From an uncultured Microbacteriaceae bacterium (lineage in GTDB: Bacteria; Actinomycetota; Actinomycetes; Actinomycetales; Microbacteriaceae): a stretch of DNA of 16,176 bases. The notes under the pieces are model-generated. The model made no database searches and was not told the origin of the DNA. It saw only the letters and a list, made by a program, of their open reading frames with translations. Location: NCBI GenBank assembly GCA_903907615.1, contig CAIVOR010000109.1, forward strand, positions 1 to 16,176, given 5' to 3'. Below, in pieces: positions 1 through 6,226 of the stretch. Positions within the stretch are counted from its first letter, which is position 1, and every line of letters starts with the position of its first letter. Position numbers and translations under genes: made by a program.

Positions 1-686
1 GGACTGCACTTGGGTTCCTTCGGATTGCTTGAAGCACACCCTCGTTTTCGTGAAGCCAAGTTGGGCATCATCGTGTCATCCGTGCGAACCAAGCGCGAAC
101 TGTGGAGCGGCGTGGAATTGTGCGAGGTGTCGACATCGCCCTTGGGCCAATAGCGGCTCTTCGGCTCGAAGAACATGACCGGGTCGTTGCTCGCGATGGC
201 CTCTTGAATCATCCAATAGGCGTCGTGTGGCGTGCTCGGGCTGACCACGCGCAGTCCCGGCGTGTGCGCAAAGTACGCTTCGTTGCTCTCCTGGTGGTGC
301 TCGACGGCACCAATGTGGCCGCCGTACGGTACGCGGATGACCACGGGAAACGACATGTTTCCCTCGTGACGGTTCGTGATCTTGGCCAGCTGGCTGGTGA
401 TCTGATCGAAAGCCGGGTAAATGAAGCCGTCGAACTGAATCTCACAGACGGGGCGATACCCGCGCATGGCTAGGCCGATTGCGGATCCCACGATGCCGGA
501 CTCGGCGAGGGGGGAGTCAATCACGCGGTCGCCACCAAATTGGTCCTTGAGGCCTTCGGTGACGCGGAAGACGCCACCGAGCGTACCGATGTCTTCACCG
601 ATCAGGAGCACCTTGGGGTCCTCGGCGAGCGCACGACGCAGGCCCTCATTGATGGCCTTGCCCATTCCCATGTTTTCGATGGTCAT
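1..686 (-). CDS. pdhB: 2-oxoacid dehydrogenase E1 component, beta subunit (partial; C-terminus beyond the window)
   Basis: Beta chain of the thiamine-diphosphate E1 enzyme that decarboxylates pyruvate or branched-chain 2-oxoacids and passes the acyl group to lipoyl-E2. The ATG at 686 overlaps the alpha-subunit TGA (ATGA), so the chains are translationally coupled. The frame is open to base 1. It begins MTIENMGMGKAINEGLRRAL and continues with family hallmarks: LLIGEDIG, FGGDRVIDSPLAESGIVGSA, GLAMRGYRPVCEIQF, GHIGAVEHHQE, FFEPKSRYWPKG. About 228 codons are visible of a family length near 330. Oddity: after PLHSSRLVRT (about base 81) the frame reads DDTMMPNLASRKRG..., which does not resemble the alternating sheet/helix C-terminal domain expected here. 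Substrate (pyruvate or branched-chain acids) cannot be settled from sequence alone. Confidence 0.9.
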   Translation of the reverse strand, partial: MTIENMGMGKAINEGLRRALAEDPKVLLIGEDIGTLGGVFRVTEGLKDQFGGDRVIDSPLAESGIVGSAIGLAMRGYRPVCEIQFDGFIYPAFDQITSQLAKITNRHEGNMSFPVVIRVPYGGHIGAVEHHQESNEAYFAHTPGLRVVSPSTPHDAYWMIQEAIASNDPVMFFEPKSRYWPKGDVDTSHNSTPLHSSRLVRTDDTMMPNLASRKRGCASSNPKEPKCS

Positions 687-1888
687 GAGGCGTCACCACC
701 CTCGCTGCCGGCGCTGGCAGTATCATCGAGTGCCTCAGTGGCCGGGGCATCTGTGGCCTCGGCCTCATCAACGGGGAACGACGCTTCGTACTTTTCGAGC
801 CACGCCGCCTGTTCTTCCATCAGCGGATGCGGGTCGGAGTACACGTGGGCAAACATTGAGCGGGGATCCGGGTTTTCGATGGCCACGATGCGGCGACGAA
901 TGTCGGACGCAAAATCGGCACCCTCCTGGGCTACCTCCTCGAAGAACGACTGTTCCACGCCCTTGTCGCGCAGGTACGCCTCGAGGCGAACAATGGGGTC
1001 GCGCGCAACCCAGGCCTCGACCTCGCTGTCCTCGCGATACTTGGTGGGGTCGTCGCTCGACGTGTGAGCGCCGATGCGGTACGTGTGTGCCTCGACCATT
1101 GCCGGTCCCTTGCCCTGGCGCGCATCGTCCATCAGCTTGGCCGTCACGGCGTAGCTGGCAAAGACATCGTTGCCGTCGATTTGCACACCGGGCATGCCGT
1201 AACCGTCAGCGCGGCGGTAGAGGGGAACGCGCGCCTGCACACTCACCGGAACCGAAATGGCCCAGTGGTTGTTTTGCACAAAGAAAACCTGAGGCGTCTG
1301 CTGGCTGGCCGCAAAAACCATGGCCTCGTGAACATCGCCCTGGCTCGTGGCACCATCGCCGAAATAGACGATGACGGCCTGATCCGTCTCGTAGTTTCCG
1401 GTGGCGTACGCGCCGTCAAACTTGACGCCCATGGCGTACCCGGTGGCGTGCAGCGACTGAGAGCCGATGACGAGCGTGTAAATGTGAAAATTGCGGAAGC
1501 GAGGATCGTTCGGGTTCCATCCACCGTGCGTGAGGCCACGAACCAGACGGATGATGTCGAAGACGTCGACACCGCGAATCATGGCTACGGCGTGTTCGCG
1601 ATAGGCCGGAAAAACATGGTCCTGGGGGCGAACGGCATGAGCGGAGCCCACCTGAGCGCCCTCCTGACCGTGGCTCGGAATCCACAGTGCGAGCTGGCCC
1701 TGGCGTTGGAGGTTGGTGGCCTCGGTGTCGAACCGACGAATGACCGCCATGTCGCGATAAAAGCGCTTGATGTTGTCGTCGGTCAGCTGTTCAAAGTAGG
1801 GCAGAAACTCCTCGGCGCGCTCCGATGGGACCAGGCTGCCATCCGGTGCAAGCAGCTGGACCATGGGGTCATGAGTCGAGTGAGCCAT
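683..1888 (-). CDS. pdhA: 2-oxoacid dehydrogenase E1 component, alpha subunit (pyruvate/branched-chain type)
   Basis: Alpha chain of the heterotetrameric E1 that binds thiamine diphosphate and decarboxylates the 2-oxoacid in the cytosolic dehydrogenase complex. Counting from the GTG at 1891 (402 aa), the TPP motif is GDG at residues 178-180 followed by NN at 207-208. The loop containing RIGAHTSSDDPTKYR is at about 272-286. Residues 52-100 (RRFDTEATNLQRQGQ..., PSHGQEGAQVGSA, VFPAYREH) fit the TIGR03181-like PDH alpha family. I prefer the ATG at 1888 (401 aa) to the adjacent GTG. A TAGGTT hexamer six bases before this ATG could be a -10 for a leaderless transcript; the nearby AGG triplets could also serve as a weak Shine-Dalgarno. 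The last ~29 residues are an acidic Ala/Glu/Asp/Gly tail beyond the folded domain. The alternative is a branched-chain acid E1 (BkdA). Confidence 0.92.
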   Translation of the reverse strand: MAHSTHDPMVQLLAPDGSLVPSERAEEFLPYFEQLTDDNIKRFYRDMAVIRRFDTEATNLQRQGQLALWIPSHGQEGAQVGSAHAVRPQDHVFPAYREHAVAMIRGVDVFDIIRLVRGLTHGGWNPNDPRFRNFHIYTLVIGSQSLHATGYAMGVKFDGAYATGNYETDQAVIVYFGDGATSQGDVHEAMVFAASQQTPQVFFVQNNHWAISVPVSVQARVPLYRRADGYGMPGVQIDGNDVFASYAVTAKLMDDARQGKGPAMVEAHTYRIGAHTSSDDPTKYREDSEVEAWVARDPIVRLEAYLRDKGVEQSFFEEVAQEGADFASDIRRRIVAIENPDPRSMFAHVYSDPHPLMEEQAAWLEKYEASFPVDEAEATDAPATEALDDTASAGSEGGDAS

Positions 1889-1946
1889 CACCTAAACCTA
1901 CCCGGAATCGAGCCATTTCGTCGCGGTGTGGTGCCATGATGGTCAC
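1889..1946. promoter_or_regulatory. Divergent promoter region between pdhA and the holin-like gene
   Basis: This 58-base spacer must serve both divergent genes. On the minus strand TAGGTT (1895-1900) sits six bases before the pdhA ATG. On the plus strand CATGAT (1935-1940) sits six bases before the ATG at 1947. Neither gene has a strong Shine-Dalgarno. No convincing -35 box was found, so the promoter assignment is tentative. Confidence 0.3.
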
Positions 1947-2354
1947 ATGCGTAGGTTCCTTCTCTCAACCGTCATTAACGCCATCGCGCTCTGGGTCACC
2001 ACGGCTGTGGGCATCGGCGTCACGCTCATCGCCAACGGCCAGCCCCTCACCGCTGGGGGCGGAAATCTGTGGGGATTTGTGGCAACGCTCGTCGTCACGG
2101 CGGCGGTATTCGGTCTCGTCAACGGGACCATTGGGACCGTAGTGCGCATCATCGCGTTCCCGCTCTTCATTCTGACCTTGGGCTTCCTGGCACTCGTGGT
2201 TAACGGGCTTCTCCTGCTCTTCGTCTCGTGGCTCAGCTCGCTCGTGGGATTTGGCCTTCAGGTCGACGGTTTCTGGGCGGGTTTCTGGGGCGCCATCATC
2301 CTCGGAATCATCTCGTGGTTGTTGGGTCTGTTACTCCGCCCCAACCGCGCTTAG
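1947..2354 (+). CDS. Phage holin family-type small membrane protein
   Basis: A 135-residue, very hydrophobic protein of the actinobacterial/cyanobacterial 'phage holin family' (Mvi/DUF360-like). The role of chromosomal members is unknown and they are not evidence of a prophage. Four membrane segments are visible: residues about 9-29, 41-60, 64-97 (a long hydrophobic stretch with the FPLFILTLGFLALVVNGLLL core) and 109-130. The basic ends are MRR and RPNRA. The ATG at 1947 is chosen because the membrane segment follows MRRFLLST directly, as in relatives; a GTG at 1926 would add seven unlikely residues. The 3' end overlaps the convergent hydrolase gene by 4 bases. No other phage genes are nearby. 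Confidence 0.82.
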   Translation: MRRFLLSTVINAIALWVTTAVGIGVTLIANGQPLTAGGGNLWGFVATLVVTAAVFGLVNGTIGTVVRIIAFPLFILTLGFLALVVNGLLLLFVSWLSSLVGFGLQVDGFWAGFWGAIILGIISWLLGLLLRPNRA

Positions 2355-3487
2355 TTTTTTCGGAGCCGATCAACGCGCCAGTCTGTGGCCTCACACGGGC
2401 CTGCCTCGGCTGAAAACATCTGGTTGTGAGCACTCATTGCCGTCGGGGTTGTTGACGCATCGAACTCCCGGGCCAATTCACGATAAGCCCCGAGATGGTG
2501 CCCGGCGAGCGCATCGCCAGGCGTTGCCGGCGATGTTCGCGTCGCGGTGACATCGGCACGAGTGTGTGAGTCTGCGCCGCCGAGCGCGGTGATGGGGTCG
2601 TTCCTGTTTTCGAACGCTACGACATGAACGTTTGCGGGCACCCCCTCGGGCGACTGTGGTGAACCCACGAGAACCACGTCTCGAACACTCAGGGAGGGAT
2701 CGGCCGCAATTCGCTGGGCCAAGAGTCCGCCCTGCGAGTGCCCCACGATCACGATGCGATCGGAACCAGACACTCCCGCCGCGTTCATCGCTTGTCGCAC
2801 TCCCCGTTCACTGTCCGATGTCTGCCCGCCCATGGCGAGAACGTTTGACGTCATGTCCCACGGCTCACGGCCGCCAAACACATTGCCGGTCACCGTTCCG
2901 CCGATGTAAACAACGGTGGCCGACGGTGTCTTCTCGATGCGCACCTGCGCGTGGTCGGGAGCAACGCGGGGAATTCGAGCCACGACATCGTCAAACGACG
3001 TTGGCGCGCGACACGAATGCTGGGCTGTGGGTCGCACGCTCAATGGCGAACCGGAAATTCCTCCGGCGCGAAGGACCGCGGCCGTGGGAGCGACCAGACC
3101 GGCAGCCAACGGCGATACGCCGGTCATACTGCGTCGAAATGCTGACACGTGGGTGCTGGTGGGGGACACGAAGGCGGCAATTCCGGCGACAATCGCGGCC
3201 GCCCAGCCGGCACCGCCGGCCCACCACGACTCGTGGGACTCATACGTTCTTGCCGCGCGGTGCGCGCGTGCGGCATCGCCATGCAGTTGCTCGGCTGCCG
3301 CCGCACAGCGCTGAGTAGCCGTCGAGAGGACGGCACGATGCGCCGACATCGAGTTACCCGCGCTTGTTCGCGCACGAATGACCCAGGCATCGATGTCGGT
3401 TGCCAGTTCGTCAAGTCGTCGTGCAAACTCGGCAACCGCGTCGGTGCTGATGGCCAGATTGCCCACGGGCTCAGTGTCGTTGGTCAT
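2351..3487 (-). CDS. Alpha/beta hydrolase with an ESX-like helical N-terminus
   Basis: A 378-residue predicted serine hydrolase of unknown substrate. The nucleophile elbow is GHSQGG at residues 249-254 (Ser251). Plausible triad partners are Asp297 in NRNDP and His330/331 in GHHLGAY. The core strand VVYIGGTV is at 192-199 and DVVLVGSPQS at 270-279. The N-terminal ~85 residues are Ala/Arg-rich and look like two amphipathic helices, as in WXG100/ESX-type proteins, though without a WXG turn. They end in YESHE (residues 82-86), which fits the YxxxD/E type VII export signature. A hydrophobic stretch at 88-107 follows. The ATG at 3487 overlaps the upstream gene's stop by 4 bases, so the two are coupled. 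A lipase or esterase is possible. Export is inference; the hydrolase fold is well supported. Confidence 0.78.
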   Translation of the reverse strand: MTNDTEPVGNLAISTDAVAEFARRLDELATDIDAWVIRARTSAGNSMSAHRAVLSTATQRCAAAAEQLHGDAARAHRAARTYESHESWWAGGAGWAAAIVAGIAAFVSPTSTHVSAFRRSMTGVSPLAAGLVAPTAAVLRAGGISGSPLSVRPTAQHSCRAPTSFDDVVARIPRVAPDHAQVRIEKTPSATVVYIGGTVTGNVFGGREPWDMTSNVLAMGGQTSDSERGVRQAMNAAGVSGSDRIVIVGHSQGGLLAQRIAADPSLSVRDVVLVGSPQSPEGVPANVHVVAFENRNDPITALGGADSHTRADVTATRTSPATPGDALAGHHLGAYRELAREFDASTTPTAMSAHNQMFSAEAGPCEATDWRVDRLRKN

Positions 3488-3789
3488 CCGCCGGCCGCGC
3501 GCAGGGCCGCCTCTCGGTGTCGAAGGATGAGTTGGCTGCAGTCGTCAAGGGTGCGAGTTGATTCGGTAAGTCGCTGGGCGACCACCACTTGCGACGGTGC
3601 GAGCCAGGCGGGGTTCTCGCCGGCTAACGCGGCGGCCCGGCGGGCCAGTTCGCCCAGGGCCTCGCCGAGGTGAGCCAGCTCGCCAAGTTCGCGAAGCACG
3701 GCCGTGCGGTGAAGCTGGGCGAGAAGATTGTCGCCAACCAGGTCACGCCACGACGGAAGGAGCATTTCGGGCGATCCGGAGGAGAACAC
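3484..3789 (-). CDS. Small helical hypothetical protein, coupled to the alpha/beta hydrolase
   Basis: A 101-residue protein I do not recognise. It is Leu/Ala-rich and predicted mostly helical, with LHRTAVLRELGELAHLGEAL giving an amphipathic repeat, then an NPAW turn and a second helix near residues 68-97. There is no signal peptide or membrane segment. Two helices joined by a turn in about 100 residues resemble ESX/WXG100 size and shape, but there is no WXG motif. The GTG at 3789 is preceded by CATAAT (3796-3801) at a 6-base distance, suggesting a leaderless message; an internal ATG at 3765 is an alternative. The stop overlaps the hydrolase ATG (ATGA), so the two proteins are probably made together and may interact. 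Confidence 0.7.
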   Translation of the reverse strand: MFSSGSPEMLLPSWRDLVGDNLLAQLHRTAVLRELGELAHLGEALGELARRAAALAGENPAWLAPSQVVVAQRLTESTRTLDDCSQLILRHREAALRAAGG

Positions 3790-3884
3790 GCAGAAATTAT
3801 GCGCCTCGGAAAGTGAACCGATTCCCGTGTATCGACCGCCTGTTCACAACCCGGGGAGCAACCCGGTCGTGGGAGAATGGAAGC
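3790..3884. other. Divergent spacer between the hydrolase pair and purB
   Basis: A 95-base region shared by divergent genes. It holds the CATAAT box of the left gene and an 8-base direct repeat CAACCCGG (3847-3854 and 3859-3866, 12-base period). The purB Shine-Dalgarno GGGAGA (3871-3876) lies ahead of the ATG at 3885. No clear purB promoter or purine riboswitch was seen. Confidence 0.4.
3796..3801 (-). promoter_or_regulatory. Candidate -10 box (CATAAT) for the helical protein-hydrolase pair
   Basis: CATAAT on the minus strand differs from TATAAT by one base and ends six bases before the GTG at 3789. This is the spacing seen for leaderless transcripts in actinobacteria. No good -35 box was found. 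Confidence 0.35.
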
Positions 3885-5276
3885 ATGACGTTGCCTCCTC
3901 AGGTTCTCAGCCCGCTCGATGGCCGCTACCGCGAGGCTGCGAGCCCGTTGGGAGAATACCTGTCAGAGGCCGGCCTCAACCGAGCACGCACGCACGTCGA
4001 GGTGGAATGGATCATCTTCCTCGCCGAACACAAACTCTTTGGTGCCGCCCCCCTGAGTGAGGCTCAGAAATCGACACTGCGTGGACACGTAATGAACTTC
4101 GGCCAGTCCGAAATTGATCAGCTGGCCGAACTCGAAGCGGTCACCCGCCACGACGTGAAGGCTGTGGAATACCTGGTTCGTTCGTGGATGGAGGCGGATG
4201 GCCTGGCTCACCTGGCCGAGCTCACCCACATCACCTGCACGAGTGAGGACATCAACAACCTGTCGTACGCCCTCACGGTGCGGGACGCGGTTCGGTCAGT
4301 CTGGACTCCCGCCCTCGAGCGCGCCACCGAGGGATTCCGCTCTCTCGCCACGGAACATGCCGAGACTCCCCTGCTCTCGCGCACGCACGGACAACCCGCC
4401 ACTCCGTCCACGCTGGGTAAGGAAATGGCCGTCTTCGTCTACCGTCTCGACCGGGTTCGGCAACAAATCGCCGAGACCGAGTACCTGGGCAAGTTCAGTG
4501 GCGCCACGGGCAACTTTGCGGCACACCGAGTTGCCGATCCGTCCGCCGACTGGCCGGAGATCAGTCGCGCCTTCGTCGAATCGTTGGGGCTCAGCTGGAA
4601 CCCGCTGACCACGCAGATCGAATCACACGACTGGCAAGCCGAGCTGTATGCCCGCGTTGCCCACGCCAATCGCATCCTGCACAATGCGGCCACCGATATC
4701 TGGACCTACATCTCGATGGGTTACTTCCGTCAAATCCCCCAGGCTGGTGCCACCGGTTCGTCCACCATGCCGCACAAGATCAACCCCATCCGCTTCGAAA
4801 ACGCCGAGGCTAACTTCGAGGTGTCGTGCGCTCTGCTCGATTCCCTCGCTGCCACTCTCGTGACGAGCCGCATGCAGCGCGATCTGACCGACTCGACGAC
4901 GCAGCGAAACATCGGCGTGGCGCTGGGGCACTCGCTCCTGGCGCTCGAGAACATCACCCGCGGCCTCACGGAGCTCGATGTCGCGGAGGACGCTTTGGCC
5001 GCTGACCTCAACGCCAACTGGGAGGTCTTGGGTGAGGCCATTCAAACGGTCATTCGCGCGGAGGTTGTGGCCGGCCGGTCATCCATCAGCGACCCTTACG
5101 CCCTGCTCAAAGAACTTACGCGCGGCAAGCGCGTGACCGCAGAGGCCCTGGCGGAATTCGTCTCAGGCCTAGAGATTTCTGACGAGGCCAAGGCCCGCCT
5201 GTCGGCGCTCACTCCCGCGACCTACGTGGGCGACTCGGCGGCACTCGTTCGCTTTATGAACGCCGACCCGAGCTAA
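3885..5276 (+). CDS. purB: Adenylosuccinate lyase
   Basis: This 463-residue enzyme of the fumarase/aspartase superfamily cleaves SAICAR to AICAR plus fumarate and adenylosuccinate to AMP plus fumarate in purine synthesis. The superfamily signature is GSSTMPHKINP at residues 291-301, with the catalytic serine loop at 292-293. The general acid region THGQPATP is at 167-174 (His168) and TSED at 119-122. The opening LSPLDGRYRE and the length match the long, E. coli-like PurB class. The frame stays open upstream to 3597, but homology starts at MTLPPQVLSPLDGRY, and the ATG at 3885 has GGGAGA upstream, so the extension is rejected. The stop codon directly abuts the stop of the convergent membrane-protein gene. 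Confidence 0.97.
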   Translation: MTLPPQVLSPLDGRYREAASPLGEYLSEAGLNRARTHVEVEWIIFLAEHKLFGAAPLSEAQKSTLRGHVMNFGQSEIDQLAELEAVTRHDVKAVEYLVRSWMEADGLAHLAELTHITCTSEDINNLSYALTVRDAVRSVWTPALERATEGFRSLATEHAETPLLSRTHGQPATPSTLGKEMAVFVYRLDRVRQQIAETEYLGKFSGATGNFAAHRVADPSADWPEISRAFVESLGLSWNPLTTQIESHDWQAELYARVAHANRILHNAATDIWTYISMGYFRQIPQAGATGSSTMPHKINPIRFENAEANFEVSCALLDSLAATLVTSRMQRDLTDSTTQRNIGVALGHSLLALENITRGLTELDVAEDALAADLNANWEVLGEAIQTVIRAEVVAGRSSISDPYALLKELTRGKRVTAEALAEFVSGLEISDEAKARLSALTPATYVGDSAALVRFMNADPS

Positions 5277-5546
5277 CTACTTCTTTTTCGTCGCCCCGGG
5301 AGCCTTCGTCTTCGGAGTCGCGTCAAGCTCCTCGATGTCGGCCAGTTCGTCCTTGCGCGGCTTAATCATCAACACCACGGTGGCCGAAATCACGAGCATC
5401 GCGATAAAGCCGACACCGAGCCAGACAGCGGAAACGGTGAGGTCGCGGGTCGACATCAACACGACAAGGCCGATGAAAATGCCGACGATGAGGGCAACGC
5501 CAACGAGCTCAAAGGGGCGCATGCGATCCCGGCGTGATGTTGTCAT
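5277..5546 (-). CDS. Small two-helix membrane protein of unknown function
   Basis: An 89-residue protein I do not recognise. A basic N-terminus (TTSRRDRMR) is followed by hydrophobic segments at residues 12-32 and 38-61. The charged tail has acidic ELADIEELD, then ends in Lys-rich APGATKKK. The likely topology puts both ends in the cytoplasm. The ATG at 5546 overlaps the TGA of the upstream gene (ATGA) and has GAGGAG six bases ahead, so it is translated with the 188-residue membrane protein. Its stop (5277) abuts the purB stop with no spacer. A small integral-membrane partner of its neighbour is possible but unproven. Confidence 0.75.
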   Translation of the reverse strand: MTTSRRDRMRPFELVGVALIVGIFIGLVVLMSTRDLTVSAVWLGVGFIAMLVISATVVLMIKPRKDELADIEELDATPKTKAPGATKKK

Positions 5547-6109
5547 TTTTTCTCCTCGGTTTGAGCGGTGCGTCGCGAGCTAGAACGGATGCTCACACCA
5601 GCGATAGCGGTAAAAACGCCGAACACGGCAAAGAAGGCGCCGAGTAGCCCCACGGCATAAACATCGTTGAGCGGGAGGGCCGCTTCGACGATGGCGAGAA
5701 GGCCGGCGAGGCCCGTGATGACCAAAAATTCGCGGGCGACACTGCGATCGGTGATGAACCATCCGGCAAGTCCCGACGTGAGGGCCACCACGGCGGCCCA
5801 GATGCTCACGCACAGCGTGAGCGAGAAGCGTTCGCCACCGAGGAACGCGGCGGCAACTCCCCCGGCAACAATGCTCGACACCGCTTGAACTCCCATCGCG
5901 GCGCGGGCACGAGGCCACGCCGCGACGCTTACAGCCGACATCAACTGGCCGCCGGCCATGAGGAATGCCACGCCCGCAAAGACCACGAGGCCAACGAGGG
6001 GCGAATGGTCGGAAGAGAACGTGATGACGGCGGCGCCCACGAGGGCCGGGATTGCCTGAAGTATCAGGCCGAAGCCGAGGAGAGGGGCGAGAGGTGTGTC
6101 GTCAGTCAT
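5543..6109 (-). CDS. Six-helix integral membrane protein of unknown function
   Basis: A 188-residue hydrophobic protein with about six membrane segments: residues near 8-30, 38-60, 70-92, 97-119, 126-146 and 150-173. The cytoplasmic tail SIRSSSRRTAQTEEKK is short and charged. Length and pattern are loosely like HdeD/DUF308 proteins, but I see no diagnostic motif and do not assign it. The ATG at 6109 begins the hydrophobic protein naturally; no Shine-Dalgarno is visible directly upstream. It ends in an ATGA overlap with the 89-residue membrane protein, so the two form a coupled pair downstream of dnaB, separated from it by 117 bases. Confidence 0.75.
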   Translation of the reverse strand: MTDDTPLAPLLGFGLILQAIPALVGAAVITFSSDHSPLVGLVVFAGVAFLMAGGQLMSAVSVAAWPRARAAMGVQAVSSIVAGGVAAAFLGGERFSLTLCVSIWAAVVALTSGLAGWFITDRSVAREFLVITGLAGLLAIVEAALPLNDVYAVGLLGAFFAVFGVFTAIAGVSIRSSSRRTAQTEEKK

Positions 6110-6184
6110 AAGTGAACCGCAGGGTTGGGTCCAGTCTACGTGGGGGTACGCACGTGGGCGACACTGCTCCCGTGCCCTGACCAG

Positions 6185-6210
6185 GCGCGCTGACCCTGCG
6201 CGCTGACCCG
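6185..6210. repeat. Two tandem 13-base direct repeats after dnaB
   Basis: GCGCGCTGACCCT (6185-6197) is followed directly by GCGCGCTGACCCG (6198-6210), 12 of 13 bases identical. A degenerate third copy, GCCCTGACCA, lies just to the left (6174-6183). Beside them GGCTCCCGAGCC (6210-6221) can form a four-pair hairpin. There is no U-tract, so this is at best a weak terminator for dnaB. Confidence 0.6.
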
Positions 6211-6226
6211 GCTCCCGAGCCCAGTT

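Noticed and set aside
466..1939. Long plus-strand open frames (302 and 291 residues) opposite the E1 genes
   Set aside because: They mirror well-supported E1 alpha/beta coding sequence, lack recognisable domains, and are Arg/His/Pro-rich as expected for antisense frames in GC-rich DNA.
1947..2354. Prophage remnant suggested by the holin-like protein
   Set aside because: Chromosomal members of this family are common in actinobacteria, and no lysin, integrase, att-like repeat or other phage gene is nearby.
3597..3884. N-terminal extension of purB by 96 residues
   Set aside because: The extension is Arg-rich, overlaps the opposing 101-residue gene, and family homology begins at the ATG at 3885 with a ribosome-binding site.
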